From assembly GCA_902589505.1 (NCBI GenBank), contig CACITE010000006.1, forward strand, positions 1 to 64,000: 64,000 bases of DNA, written 5' to 3'. The translations under genes were made by a program, and so were the position numbers. Below are positions 39,686 to 48,382 of this stretch, one piece after another. How positions within the stretch are numbered: position 1 is the first letter of the stretch; the number at the start of each line of letters is the position of its first letter. The notes below the pieces were generated by a model. The model ran no database searches. It was not told the DNA's origin and worked only from the letters and a program-made list of their open reading frames with translations. This stretch comes from an uncultured Pelagibacteraceae bacterium (GTDB taxonomy: Bacteria; Pseudomonadota; Alphaproteobacteria; Pelagibacterales; Pelagibacteraceae).

Positions 39686-40355
39686 AAGTACATTTCATAT
39701 ATTGGTAGTTGATGACGATGATAGAATTAGAGAATTAGTAAAAGAGTATCTTGTCGAAAATAATTTTATTATAACAACAGCAAAAGATGCATTCGATGCT
39801 AAAAAAAAATTGGAAATTATCAAATTTGATATACTTATTTTAGATATTATGATGCCAGGACAAAGCGGATTATCGCTTACTAAAGAAATAAAAAAAAAGG
39901 ATAACACTCCAATAATATTGTTGACTGCTAAGGGTGAAACGAAAGAAAGAATCGCTGGACTAGAAGTGGGTGCTGACGACTATCTTGGAAAACCTTTTGA
40001 ACCAAAAGAATTACTGCTAAGAATAAAAAATATATTAGAGAAGATTAAAAAACCAGCTCTGCCAGAAGAAATAGTTATTGGTGAGGCAAAAGTTAACTTG
40101 AAAAAATTAGAAATTAGACTTAATAACAAAGTAAAAAAAATCAACCCTCAAGAAAGAAAAATTTTAGAAAAAATGTTAGAATCGCCAGGAAAAATTTTTT
40201 CAAGAGATAATATAGGAAAAATAATAAATATTTCGAAAGAAAGAACTATAGATGTAATGATTACAAGACTTAGACAAAAATTAGAGTCAATTCCAAAAAA
40301 TCCTAAATATTTGCAAACAATTAGAGGTTCCGGATATGTTTTATGGATTAAATAA
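39678..40355 (+). CDS. OmpR-family response regulator
   Basis: A 225-residue two-component regulator. The receiver domain has the acidic pocket VVDDDDR (about 11-17), the phospho-acceptor Asp in ILILDIMMPG (about 57), the Thr in ILLTAKG (about 84) and the Lys in LGKPFEP (about 106). The C-terminal winged-helix effector domain includes NPQERKILEKMLESPGKIFSR, TIDVMITRLRQKLE and TIRGSGYVLW, all characteristic of OmpR/PhoB. It overlaps the MarR gene upstream and the sensor kinase downstream (20 nt). The kinase beside it is the presumed partner. Confidence 0.95.
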   Translation: MNKSTFHILVVDDDDRIRELVKEYLVENNFIITTAKDAFDAKKKLEIIKFDILILDIMMPGQSGLSLTKEIKKKDNTPIILLTAKGETKERIAGLEVGADDYLGKPFEPKELLLRIKNILEKIKKPALPEEIVIGEAKVNLKKLEIRLNNKVKKINPQERKILEKMLESPGKIFSRDNIGKIINISKERTIDVMITRLRQKLESIPKNPKYLQTIRGSGYVLWIK

Positions 40356-41658
40356 TTTTATTAAAAGAATCTTGCCAAAAAGACTTTTTTATAGATCATT
40401 AATTATTGTAGCAACGCCAATGATTTTACTACAAATGATTATTACGATAGTTTTTTTTGATAGCCTTTGGATAAAAGCCAACAAAGGGATGACAAGATCT
40501 TTAGTTGGCGAAGTTGAAACTTTATTTGATGTTTATAGAACTCAAGATGATGAAAGACATAGAGAAACACTTATAGCCATATATAATAAAAATTTCGATC
40601 TTACTGTGTCTCTAAAAGAAAATGAGATTTTACCTGAAAGAAAAACAGAAAGATGGTACAGCCCTATTGATAGAAGTTTAAGACGTGAGTTAAAAGCGGT
40701 TTTTGGAACCTCATATTGGTTTGATACCACAACATTTAAGGAAAAAGTTGACTTAAAAATTAAATATAAAAATGGTGTGCTCCAAATTTTTTTTCCTAAA
40801 GAAAAAATTGCACCATCGTCGGCTCGTATTTTTGCATTATGGATAACTTTACCAGGACTTTTATTAATTACGATAGCTATAGTTTTTTTAAAAAATCAAA
40901 CCAGACCAATTGTAAATTTAGCAAAGGCTGCAGAAAAATTTGGAAAAGGAGAATTCGTAAAAGAGTTTAGACCGTCCGGAGCTCAAGAAATAAGACAAGC
41001 GGCTTACGAATTTGATAAAATGCGAAAAAGAATTACCATCCACTTAAATCAACGATCAGAAATGTTATCAGGAATAAGTCACGATTTAAGAACTCCTCTT
41101 ACAAGATTAAAATTGCAGTTAGCATTATTGAGACAGCAAGACTTAGCAAAAAAAATGAGTGATGATATTGAAGAAATGGAAAGAATGCTGAATGAATATC
41201 TTGAATTTTCAAGACATCAAAAAAGTGAGGAAACTGAAACCATTAATGTAAACAATATAATTAATGAAGTGGTTCAAAAATATGAAGGCAAAAAAATTGA
41301 TAACATGGTAAATGAAAATTTAAAAATAGATATACGTCCAAACTCAATTAAAAGATGTTTGGCTAATTTGATAGATAATGGATTATCTTATGGCAAAAGA
41401 GTTAAAATTTCTTCAAATAAAACAAAAAATATTTTTACAATTATTGTTGATGATGATGGACCAGGTATTCAAGAAAAAGAATATCAAAATGTAATGAAGC
41501 CATTTTATAGAATTGATAAAAGCAGAGGGCAAAATAAATCGGGAGTTGGATTGGGTTTATCTATTGCAAACGATATAATTAATTCACATGGAGGAAATAT
41601 TTATCTAGACAAAAGTCCTCTTGGTGGATTGAGGGTTAATATTTCTTTGCCTTTATAG
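40336..41658 (+). CDS. EnvZ-like sensor histidine kinase
   Basis: A 440-residue inner-membrane sensor. The first membrane segment is about 22-45, then a periplasmic domain of about 120 residues, and a second segment about 168-188, followed by a HAMP linker (RPIVNLAKAAEKFGKGEF). The HisKA box is GISHDLRTPLTRLKLQL (His about 250). The ATPase domain shows the N-box (CLANLIDNGLSYG, about 335), G1 (VDDDGPGI) and G2 (GVGLGLSIANDI). This matches the EnvZ group and pairs with the overlapping OmpR-like gene. The signal sensed is unknown. The 3' end overlaps convergent ubiK by 23 nt. Confidence 0.94.
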   Translation: MFYGLNNFIKRILPKRLFYRSLIIVATPMILLQMIITIVFFDSLWIKANKGMTRSLVGEVETLFDVYRTQDDERHRETLIAIYNKNFDLTVSLKENEILPERKTERWYSPIDRSLRRELKAVFGTSYWFDTTTFKEKVDLKIKYKNGVLQIFFPKEKIAPSSARIFALWITLPGLLLITIAIVFLKNQTRPIVNLAKAAEKFGKGEFVKEFRPSGAQEIRQAAYEFDKMRKRITIHLNQRSEMLSGISHDLRTPLTRLKLQLALLRQQDLAKKMSDDIEEMERMLNEYLEFSRHQKSEETETINVNNIINEVVQKYEGKKIDNMVNENLKIDIRPNSIKRCLANLIDNGLSYGKRVKISSNKTKNIFTIIVDDDGPGIQEKEYQNVMKPFYRIDKSRGQNKSGVGLGLSIANDIINSHGGNIYLDKSPLGGLRVNISLPL

Positions 41659-41884
41659 ATTTTTTTTTTCTAGATTTAACACTGTTTAATTCTTTTTGAA
41701 GTTTTTCAATTATTTTCTTTTGTACTTCAAACTCTTCTCGTGAAACAAGTTCCAATTTATTTGCCATAATTTCTATTTTTGTTTTTAATATTTCTTCTAC
41801 TTTTTTCCTAAAATCTTTAGAAGCAAACAAACCTTTTTCAACTAATTCTGTGATATTGCTCAATAACTTATTATATTTTTCCAT
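41636..41884 (-). CDS. ubiK: UbiK-family (BMFP) accessory protein
   Basis: An 82-residue helical protein of the BMFP/YqiC type, now called UbiK, an accessory factor for aerobic ubiquinone biosynthesis. The N-terminal half (KYNKLLSNITELVEKGLFAS) is an amphipathic membrane-associating segment. The C-terminal half (SREEFEVQKKIIEKLQKELNSV) is a trimeric coiled coil, then a basic tail. This gene next to lgt, in opposite orientation, is common in alphaproteobacteria. It overlaps the end of the kinase gene antisense by 23 nt. Confidence 0.8.
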   Translation of the reverse strand: MEKYNKLLSNITELVEKGLFASKDFRKKVEEILKTKIEIMANKLELVSREEFEVQKKIIEKLQKELNSVKSRKKKSIKAKKY

Positions 41885-41943
41885 ATATTTTTTAATATCT
41901 TTAAGTTATTTTAATTTAAATATTAAATAAATCTTTTTTTGAA

Positions 41944-42753
41944 ATGATTGTCCATAATTTTGACCCGGTATTAGTAGATTTGGGTATATTTCAAATCAGA
42001 TGGTATTCTATAGCCTATATTCTAGGAATTATAATAGGTTGGATATATGCAAAAAAAATAATTCGAAAAACAGAAAAAAGTGGTTACAATTTCGTACCAG
42101 TAAAAAAATCAGATTTTGATGATTTAATAATTTATTTAGTTATAGGAATTATTTTAGGTGGTCGATTAGGTTACGTAATATTTTATAATTTTGAACACTA
42201 CAGTCAAAATGCTCTTGAAATTTTCAAGATTTGGCAAGGAGGCATGTCTTTTCATGGTGGTTTGATAGGAATAATAATTTCAATTTTCATATTTTCTAAA
42301 AATAAAAATACTAGTTTTTTTAAACTGTCTGACATCGTCGCATGTGTAAGTCCAATCGGTCTTTTTTTTGGAAGAATTGCAAATTTTATTAATGGTGAAT
42401 TATATGGAAAAATCTCAGATTTACCCTGGTCGGTAATTTTTCCTAATGCTGGTAATGTTGCAAGACACCCATCTCAAATTTACGAAGCTATTTTGGAAGG
42501 TGCTATTTTGTTTTTATTGATAAATTTTTTAGCTTTAAGAAAACTTTTAATAATAAAAAGTGGATACATTTCGGCTTTCTTTTTAATTGCTTATTCAATC
42601 ATGAGAATATTTGCAGAAAATTTTAGAGAGCCAGATCAACATATTGGATATTTATTTAATTATTTTTCAATGGGAACTATACTAAGTTTTTTAACTTTAT
42701 TATCGGGTTTCCTAATTATCTTTTTTATTAAAAAAAATGAAAAAAATAATTAA
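41944..42753 (+). CDS. lgt: Lgt, prolipoprotein diacylglyceryl transferase
   Basis: Integral membrane enzyme that transfers diacylglycerol from phosphatidylglycerol to the lipobox Cys of prolipoproteins. The 269 residues have about seven membrane segments and conserved parts: RWYSIAYILGIIIGW near the N-terminus, GGRLGYVIFYN (about 73-83), QGGMSFHGGLIGII (about 98-111; catalytic His), the Lgt signature GRIANFINGELYG (about 143-155), and NFREPDQHIGY near 225. The gene begins the lgt-midA-pgeF-prs run and overlaps midA by 17 nt. Confidence 0.95.
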   Translation: MIVHNFDPVLVDLGIFQIRWYSIAYILGIIIGWIYAKKIIRKTEKSGYNFVPVKKSDFDDLIIYLVIGIILGGRLGYVIFYNFEHYSQNALEIFKIWQGGMSFHGGLIGIIISIFIFSKNKNTSFFKLSDIVACVSPIGLFFGRIANFINGELYGKISDLPWSVIFPNAGNVARHPSQIYEAILEGAILFLLINFLALRKLLIIKSGYISAFFLIAYSIMRIFAENFREPDQHIGYLFNYFSMGTILSFLTLLSGFLIIFFIKKNEKNN

Positions 42754-43801
42754 GATATTAAAAGAAAAAAAATCTATTCCCTTGGATAAGTTTATTGATA
42801 TTTCTCTCTACGATAAAAAATTTGGTTATTACATGAAAAAAAATCCTTTTGGGAAAGATGGGGATTTCATTACCTCGCCCTTTGTTTCTGGTCTTTTTGG
42901 AGAAATGTTAGCAATATGGTGCGTTGCTTATTGGGAGCAAATGCAAAAACCTAAAAAAATTTTGTTAGTAGAACTTGGGCCTGGTGATGGCACTTTGTGC
43001 AACGATTTGTTGAAAACTTTTAAACAATTTAAAAACTTTTATAATTCTCTAGAAATAAATTTATTAGAAATAAGTGACAAATTAAAAAATATTCAAAAAA
43101 ATAATATTAGTAACAAAAAAGTTAGATGGATAAAAAAAATAAATCAAATTAATTATGGACCTGTCATCTTTTTAGCTAACGAATTTTTTGACTCACTGCC
43201 TGTTAAGCAAATATATAAAAGAAAAAAAATATTTCTTGAAAAATATGTTACTCTAACCAACAACAAAGAAAAATTAAAATTTTTACATAAGAAAGCAAAC
43301 AGATATTTAATAAAAAATATCAAAAATTTAAATTTAATTTCTACAGGAAATACTATTGAATATCCTATAGAAGCAATAAAATTTCTTGGATCCATATCAA
43401 AAAAGATTAATAAATTTGATGGAGGGTTATTAATTTTCGATTATGGTTATAAAATTAAAAAAAACAAAAGCACTTTACAATCAGTTAAAAGACATAAGTA
43501 CTTAGATGTTTTATTAAAACCAGGCAATTCTGATATTACATCTCATGTAAATTTTAAATTATTTCATAAAATATTAAGCAAAAATAAACTTGATGTAAAA
43601 AAAATAACAGAACAAGGTGAATTCCTAAAGAAAATTGGTATTTTAGAAAGAGCTAATATTTTATCTAAAAAAATGACATTTAAAGAAAAAGCAAACATGT
43701 ATTTTAGATTAAAAAGGTTATTGGACATTAGTCAAATGGGAAATATTTTTAAAGTAATGTTTGCTAAAAAAAAAGGTGTTAATTTTTCATTAGGATTTTG
43801 A
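42737..43801 (+). CDS. MidA/NDUFAF7-family SAM-dependent methyltransferase
   Basis: A 354-residue member of PF02636, related to mitochondrial NDUFAF7, which methylates an arginine of complex I subunit NDUFS2. Typical elements are IPLDKFIDISLYDKKFGYYMKK at the start, GDFITSPFVSGLFGEMLAIW (residues about 42-61), the SAM site VELGPGDGTLCNDLL (about 77-91), LANEFFDSLPVKQ (about 145) and LLIFDYGY (about 231). In bacteria it presumably acts on complex I or a related protein, which is inference. It sits between lgt and pgeF, as in many alphaproteobacteria. Confidence 0.88.
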   Translation: MKKIIKILKEKKSIPLDKFIDISLYDKKFGYYMKKNPFGKDGDFITSPFVSGLFGEMLAIWCVAYWEQMQKPKKILLVELGPGDGTLCNDLLKTFKQFKNFYNSLEINLLEISDKLKNIQKNNISNKKVRWIKKINQINYGPVIFLANEFFDSLPVKQIYKRKKIFLEKYVTLTNNKEKLKFLHKKANRYLIKNIKNLNLISTGNTIEYPIEAIKFLGSISKKINKFDGGLLIFDYGYKIKKNKSTLQSVKRHKYLDVLLKPGNSDITSHVNFKLFHKILSKNKLDVKKITEQGEFLKKIGILERANILSKKMTFKEKANMYFRLKRLLDISQMGNIFKVMFAKKKGVNFSLGF

Positions 43802-43803
43802 TT

Positions 43804-44565
43804 ATGTTTTTCTCAAAAAAATTAAAAATATTTGAAAATATAAAACATTGTTTCTTTTCAAGAAAAAATGGTTTTTCCAAAGGTAATTATGAAAGCTTGA
43901 ACTGCGGCCTAGGCTCAAATGATAAAAAGGAAAATGTTATTAAAAACCTTGAAAAAGTGAGTAAAAAAATTGGATGTAAAAAAGAATCTTTAATAACTTT
44001 AAATCAAAAACACACTAGTGAAGTTATTTGTTTTAATTCCGAGACAGATGTTAGAAACAAATTAGTTGGAGACGCTATAGTTTCAAAAGTAAAAAATATT
44101 GGCATTGGAATACTAACAGCTGACTGTGCATCAATTGTTTTTTATGATCCCAAAAAAAAGATAATTGGTTGTTCACATGCTGGATGGAAAGGTGCGCTTA
44201 ACGGAATAATACAAAACACAGTAAAAAAATTTAATGAACTAAACTCAGAGAGCGGTGATTTAATTGCTGTTGTCGGACCTTGTATAAATAAAAAAAACTA
44301 CAAAGTTAAAAATGACCTTTTTGAAAAATTTATTGAAAAAGATAAAAAAAATGAAATTTTTTTTGACAAAATTAGTAAAGATAATTATTTATTTGATTTA
44401 AGAAAATATATTAACAAAGAAATATCCAGTTTAAATATTAAAAACATTGAAAATATAGAAAAAGATACATTTTCTGAAGAAGAATTTTTTTATAGTTATC
44501 GAAGATCTCGCCTTAATAAAGAGCTAGATTATGGTAGATGTATATCCGTCATATTAATGACTTAA
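43804..44565 (+). CDS. pgeF: PgeF/YfiH-family multicopper-oxidase-like protein
   Basis: A member of the former laccase-domain family (PF02578); E. coli PgeF removes mis-incorporated L-Ser-type cell-wall intermediates, and relatives have purine nucleoside activity. From ATG 43804 it has 253 residues. Metal-site regions are LNQKHTSEV (His about 75), GILTADCASIVFYD (Cys about 110) and IIGCSHAGWKGALNG (His about 128), followed by VVGPCINKKNY. A C-terminal EEEFFYSYRRSR segment is typical. The open frame extends to a TTG at 43798, which overlaps the midA stop. Confidence 0.87.
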   Translation: MFFSKKLKIFENIKHCFFSRKNGFSKGNYESLNCGLGSNDKKENVIKNLEKVSKKIGCKKESLITLNQKHTSEVICFNSETDVRNKLVGDAIVSKVKNIGIGILTADCASIVFYDPKKKIIGCSHAGWKGALNGIIQNTVKKFNELNSESGDLIAVVGPCINKKNYKVKNDLFEKFIEKDKKNEIFFDKISKDNYLFDLRKYINKEISSLNIKNIENIEKDTFSEEEFFYSYRRSRLNKELDYGRCISVILMT

Positions 44566-44621
44566 TTAGATGTATAATTAATTTGAAAAGATAAATTAAA
44601 ACTGTATAAACAAGTTATCGT

Positions 44622-45554
44622 ATGAAAGTTCTTGCTGGTACAAGTAATTTAAAACTGTCCAAAGAGATAGCAAAACAACTCAAACTAAAATTAGTTAATT
44701 CAAATATAAAAAGATTTGCCGACGGAGAAGTTTATATAGAAATAAATGAAAATATTAGAGGAAATAGTATATTTGTTGTTCAATCAACATCTAATCCGGC
44801 TAACGATAATTTAATGGAGTTATTAATTTGTATTGACGCATTAAGAAGATCCTCAGCAAAAAATATTACAGCAGTAATTCCTTATTTTGGGTATGCAAGA
44901 CAAGATAGAAAAGTGGTGCCGAGAACCGCAATATCAGCAAAACTGGTTTCAAATCTTATTACAAATGCTGGTGCAAACAGAATTTTAAGCGTTGATTTAC
45001 ACGCAGGCCAAATTCAGGGTTTCTTTGATATACCTGTAGACAATTTATTTGCAACTCCAATTTTTGCAAGACATATTAAAAAAAAACTTAAGTTAAATAA
45101 TCTAATCTGCGTTTCACCTGATGTTGGTGGAGTCGAAAGAACTAGAGCCTTAAGTAGAAGAATAAATTCAAGTATAGCCATAATTGACAAGAGAAGACCC
45201 GCACCAGGAAAGTCAGAGGTAATGAATATTGTTGGAAGTGTAAAAAACAAAAACTGCGTTATAGTTGATGATATAATAGATTCAGGAGGAACAATTGTAA
45301 ACGCAGCCAAAGCTTTAAAAGAAAAAGGCGCTAGAGATGTCTATGTTTATATTACACATGCTGTTTTAAGTGGAGAAGCAGTTGATAAAATTGAAAAATC
45401 ACAAATTAAGAAACTAATTACTACAGATACAATTGATAATTCAAAAAAAATTGGAAAAAGTAAAAAAGTAGAAATAATTTCCCTTGCGCCAATGATTTCT
45501 GAAGCTATGAAAAGAATTGCAAACTCTACTTCGGTATCTAGTCTTTTTAATTAA
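44622..45554 (+). CDS. prs: Prs, ribose-phosphate pyrophosphokinase
   Basis: Makes PRPP from ribose-5-phosphate and ATP for purine, pyrimidine, His, Trp and NAD synthesis. The 310 residues show KRFADGEVYIEINENIRG (about 31-48), YFGYARQDRK (about 89-98), the cation- and ATP-binding DLHAGQIQGFFDIPVDNL (about 126-143) and the PRPP-binding loop CVIVDDIIDSGGTIVNA (about 209-225). The sequence is strongly conserved, without insertions. The spacing of 56 nt from pgeF may include its own promoter. Confidence 0.96.
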   Translation: MKVLAGTSNLKLSKEIAKQLKLKLVNSNIKRFADGEVYIEINENIRGNSIFVVQSTSNPANDNLMELLICIDALRRSSAKNITAVIPYFGYARQDRKVVPRTAISAKLVSNLITNAGANRILSVDLHAGQIQGFFDIPVDNLFATPIFARHIKKKLKLNNLICVSPDVGGVERTRALSRRINSSIAIIDKRRPAPGKSEVMNIVGSVKNKNCVIVDDIIDSGGTIVNAAKALKEKGARDVYVYITHAVLSGEAVDKIEKSQIKKLITTDTIDNSKKIGKSKKVEIISLAPMISEAMKRIANSTSVSSLFN

Positions 45555-45606
45555 TTTTGCTTGTTTTTTTCACCAACATATTATAAAACCACCATTCTAT
45601 TAATTT

Positions 45607-46383
45607 ATGGATATTTTAAAAGCTACAAAAAGAACCAGCACTTCAACAGGTCAGGTTAACAAACTGAGAGCTGAAGGTTTTATTCCTGCTGTATTATATG
45701 GGGGAAAAAAAAGTAATTTAAATATAAGTTTAAAAAAATTACACCTTCAAGACTTTATTAAAAAAGAAACTTTTATGTCTAAAGTTTTTGACTTAAATAT
45801 AGATGGTAGCCAAGAAAAAGTTTTACCAAGGCAAATTGCATACGACCCAGTTTCAGATGAACCTATACATATTGATTTTATGAGAATATTAAAAGGCTCA
45901 GTGTTATCTTTGGAGATTCCTGTTAATTTTATTAACTCAAATAAATCTCCTGGGTTAAAAAAAGGAGGAGTTTTAAATATAGTAAGAAGAAAAGTTGAAT
46001 TAAAATGCCCAATAGAAAACATTCCTAACGAAATAATTGTTGATTTAGATAATACTGAAATTAACACTAGTTTAAAAATATCTTCGGTTAAATTGCCAGA
46101 AAATGTAGTACCAACAATCACTGATAGAGATTTTGTAATTGCAACGGTTGTAGCGCCAACAATTTTGGTTGAACCAGAAAAAACTGAAGAAGCTCCTGCT
46201 GAGGGAGAGGTTCCAGCTGAAGGCGTAACTGAAGGTGGTGAAGAAGCTGCAAAAACCGAAGAAGGTAAAGATAAAACAGCCAAGCCTTCTGATGATAAAA
46301 CAGCCAAAACTTCTGAAGATAAAACAAAAGCTGCTCCCGGAGACAAAAGCAAAGCTTCAAATAAAGAAACTAAAAAAAAATAA
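45607..46383 (+). CDS. rplY: Ribosomal protein bL25, CTC form with long acidic/basic tail
   Basis: The 5S rRNA-binding large-subunit protein. The N-terminal domain (about 1-90) has the RTSTSTGQVNKLRAEGFIPAVLYG opening and HIDFMRI; the TL5/CTC domain follows to about 190. The last 65 or so residues are low complexity, first Glu/Ala/Pro-rich (EEAPAEGEVPAEGVTEGGEE) and then built from near-repeats of DKTAKxSxDKT with a Lys-rich end. This tail is an expanded version of the variable tail of CTC-type L25. pth follows 20 nt downstream, the usual alphaproteobacterial pairing. Confidence 0.94.
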   Translation: MDILKATKRTSTSTGQVNKLRAEGFIPAVLYGGKKSNLNISLKKLHLQDFIKKETFMSKVFDLNIDGSQEKVLPRQIAYDPVSDEPIHIDFMRILKGSVLSLEIPVNFINSNKSPGLKKGGVLNIVRRKVELKCPIENIPNEIIVDLDNTEINTSLKISSVKLPENVVPTITDRDFVIATVVAPTILVEPEKTEEAPAEGEVPAEGVTEGGEEAAKTEEGKDKTAKPSDDKTAKTSEDKTKAAPGDKSKASNKETKKK

Positions 46384-46403
46384 TATAGGATCAATTATAA
46401 TTT

Positions 46404-46964
46404 ATGCTACTTTTTGTTGGCCTAGGAAATCCTAATCCAGATAATTCAAACAATCGACACAACGTAGGATTTTCGGTCATTGATGCTATGAACGAAAAGT
46501 TTAAATTATCTAAACAAAAACCAAAGTTTAAAGGCTTGTTAACTACTGGAAAAATAGATGAACAAAAAGTCTTTGCTATAAAACCACTTACCTTTATGAA
46601 TAACTCAGGAATATGTATTAAAGAACTTATTGATTATTTTAAAATAGATGTAAAAAACGTTTTTGTTTTTCATGATGATATCGATATCGATATTGGAAAA
46701 GTAAAAGTAAAAAATGGAGGAGGAAGCGCGGGACATAATGGAATAGATTCCATTGATAAAAACATTGGAAAAAATTACTCTCGTGTAAGAATAGGCGTGG
46801 GAAGACCAAAAAAAAGTTCGGCCGTTGCAGATTATGTTTTAGATAATTTTTCTGGTGATGAAAAACAAAATGTAGAAAAAGTTACTCAAAATATAATTGA
46901 ATTTATTTCCATTTTAATAAGTAGAGATTTAGATCTTTTTTCAAGTAAAATTAATCAAAAATAA
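46404..46964 (+). CDS. pth: Pth, peptidyl-tRNA hydrolase
   Basis: Releases tRNA from prematurely dropped peptidyl-tRNAs. The 186 residues carry FVGLGNPNPDNSNNRHNVGF (Asn and catalytic His about 13-23), PLTFMNNSG (about 64-72), FHDDIDIDIGKVKVK (Asp about 95) and GGGSAGHNGIDSI (about 107-119), all active-site regions in the expected order. It lies between rplY and ychF with 2 nt before the latter, a conserved translation-quality cluster. Confidence 0.96.
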   Translation: MLLFVGLGNPNPDNSNNRHNVGFSVIDAMNEKFKLSKQKPKFKGLLTTGKIDEQKVFAIKPLTFMNNSGICIKELIDYFKIDVKNVFVFHDDIDIDIGKVKVKNGGGSAGHNGIDSIDKNIGKNYSRVRIGVGRPKKSSAVADYVLDNFSGDEKQNVEKVTQNIIEFISILISRDLDLFSSKINQK

Positions 46965-46966
46965 TA

Positions 46967-48040
46967 ATGGGCTTTAAGTGTGGAATTGTTGGGTTGCCCA
47001 ATGTTGGTAAGTCAACATTATTCAATGCACTAACGACATCAAAAAAAGCACAAGCAGAAAATTTTCCTTTTTGTACTATTGATCCTAATGTTGGAATAGT
47101 TGCTGTTCCCGATGAAAGATTAAATAAAATATCAGAAATCACAAAATCAACGAAAACAATTAATGCCGCAATTACCTTTGTTGATATTGCAGGTCTTGTT
47201 AAGGGAGCTTCAAAAGGAGAAGGTTTGGGAAATAAGTTTCTCTCTCATGTGAGAGAAGTAGACGCTATTATTCATTTAACTCGATGCTTTGACTCAGAAA
47301 AAATACAAAATGTAAATAAAGACGTAGACCCTGTGCGTGATCTTGAAATTATCGAAACTGAAATTCTCTTATCTGATCTAGAATCTCTCCAAAAAAGATT
47401 GGAAAAAAGTAATAAAAAAAAACTAGAAAAAGATGAATTAGATTTTTTAGAAGAATGTAAAAAATTAATAGGTGATGGAAGAAAACCAGATGAATTAAAG
47501 GAAAAATACAGTAAAGATTTTATAAAAAAATCAGCCCTTTTGTCTCTTAAACCAAGAATAATTGTATGTAATGTAGATGAAAAAAGTTTACCAAATGGTA
47601 ACAAATACTCTGATGCTTGTAAGAAAAAATTTCCAAATGAAAATATAATTATAGTTTGTGCTGATATTGAAGATCAAATAATGAGCCTAGAAACAAAAGA
47701 TCGAAAAGATTTTATGCTTGAATCTGGAATAAAAAGCACTGGACTGGATAACTTAATTAAAACAGGCTACAACACTCTAGGACTCAGCACTTTCTTTACT
47801 TCTGGTCCAGAAGAAAGCAGAGCATGGACTATTGAAACGAACTCAAAAGCAGCGGATGCTGCTGGTGTTATTCATACCGATTTTAAGAAAAAATTCATCC
47901 GAGCTGAAACCGTAACAACTGAAGATTTTATAAAATATAAGGGTTTCAATGAATGTAAAAACATTGGAAGATTAAGACTTGAGGGAAAAGATTATTTGGT
48001 CAAAGATGGTGACGTAATGTACTTCAGAATTGGAAGTTAA
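46967..48040 (+). CDS. ychF: YchF/Obg-like ATPase
   Basis: A ribosome-associated P-loop NTPase of the Obg family with ATP preference. The 357 residues have the Walker A GLPNVGKSTLFNALT (about 9-23), the switch segment VDIAGLVKGASKGEGLGNKFL (residues about 68-88; no catalytic Gln after the DxxG, as in YchF), an antiparallel coiled-coil insert around 130-200 and a C-terminal TGS domain (AWTIETNSKAADAAGVIHTDF onward). Length and domain order are normal. Cotranscribed with pth. Confidence 0.96.
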   Translation: MGFKCGIVGLPNVGKSTLFNALTTSKKAQAENFPFCTIDPNVGIVAVPDERLNKISEITKSTKTINAAITFVDIAGLVKGASKGEGLGNKFLSHVREVDAIIHLTRCFDSEKIQNVNKDVDPVRDLEIIETEILLSDLESLQKRLEKSNKKKLEKDELDFLEECKKLIGDGRKPDELKEKYSKDFIKKSALLSLKPRIIVCNVDEKSLPNGNKYSDACKKKFPNENIIIVCADIEDQIMSLETKDRKDFMLESGIKSTGLDNLIKTGYNTLGLSTFFTSGPEESRAWTIETNSKAADAAGVIHTDFKKKFIRAETVTTEDFIKYKGFNECKNIGRLRLEGKDYLVKDGDVMYFRIGS

Positions 48041-48045
48041 ACACT

Positions 48046-48268
48046 ATGACAGAACTGATAAAACCACCAATAAGGCAAAGATTAATAGATAGAAATAATC
48101 AAATCGATATTGACGATTTTTCTGAAAAATCATTACGATAAAATTGTAGCTATCGTAAAGAATACAGCAATCAAAGACCAAGAAGAGAAAAATAAGATTT
48201 TTGTCATATATTATTTAATAAATGGGCCGAAAACTAAAATTGTCCAATATAAAAAAATGAAAGTATAA
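48046..48268 (+). pseudogene. Possible small frameshifted gene after ychF
   Basis: An ATG 5 nt after ychF opens MTELIKPPIRQRLIDRNNQ and runs 31 codons to TAA at 48139-48141. In the next frame an open stretch continues as HYDKIVAIVKNTAIKDQEEKN to a TAA at 48266-48268. Removing one A from the A5 run at 48125-48129 joins them as DDFSENHYDKIVAIVKN, giving about 73 residues. No family recognised. The remaining 48269-48382 contains a lone TTGACA without a matching -10 and no gene. Confidence 0.35.
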
Positions 48269-48382
48269 AATAAACTAAAACGCATTTGACAATCATTTAA
48301 TATTAGATTGTGTTTAAAATATGAAAAAATTTTTAAATAAAAATTAAAATGATAACTTTTTTGTCGCACCTAAAAACAAATG

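Noticed and set aside
45747-46394. Long minus-strand open frame of 215 codons opposite rplY
   Set aside because: It mirrors the low-complexity tail of bL25, giving Ser/Ala/Pro runs, with no family match; bL25 on the plus strand is certain.
48286-48291. Consensus -35 TTGACA in the ychF-petC gap
   Set aside because: No acceptable -10 at 16-18 nt and no plus-strand gene downstream of it.
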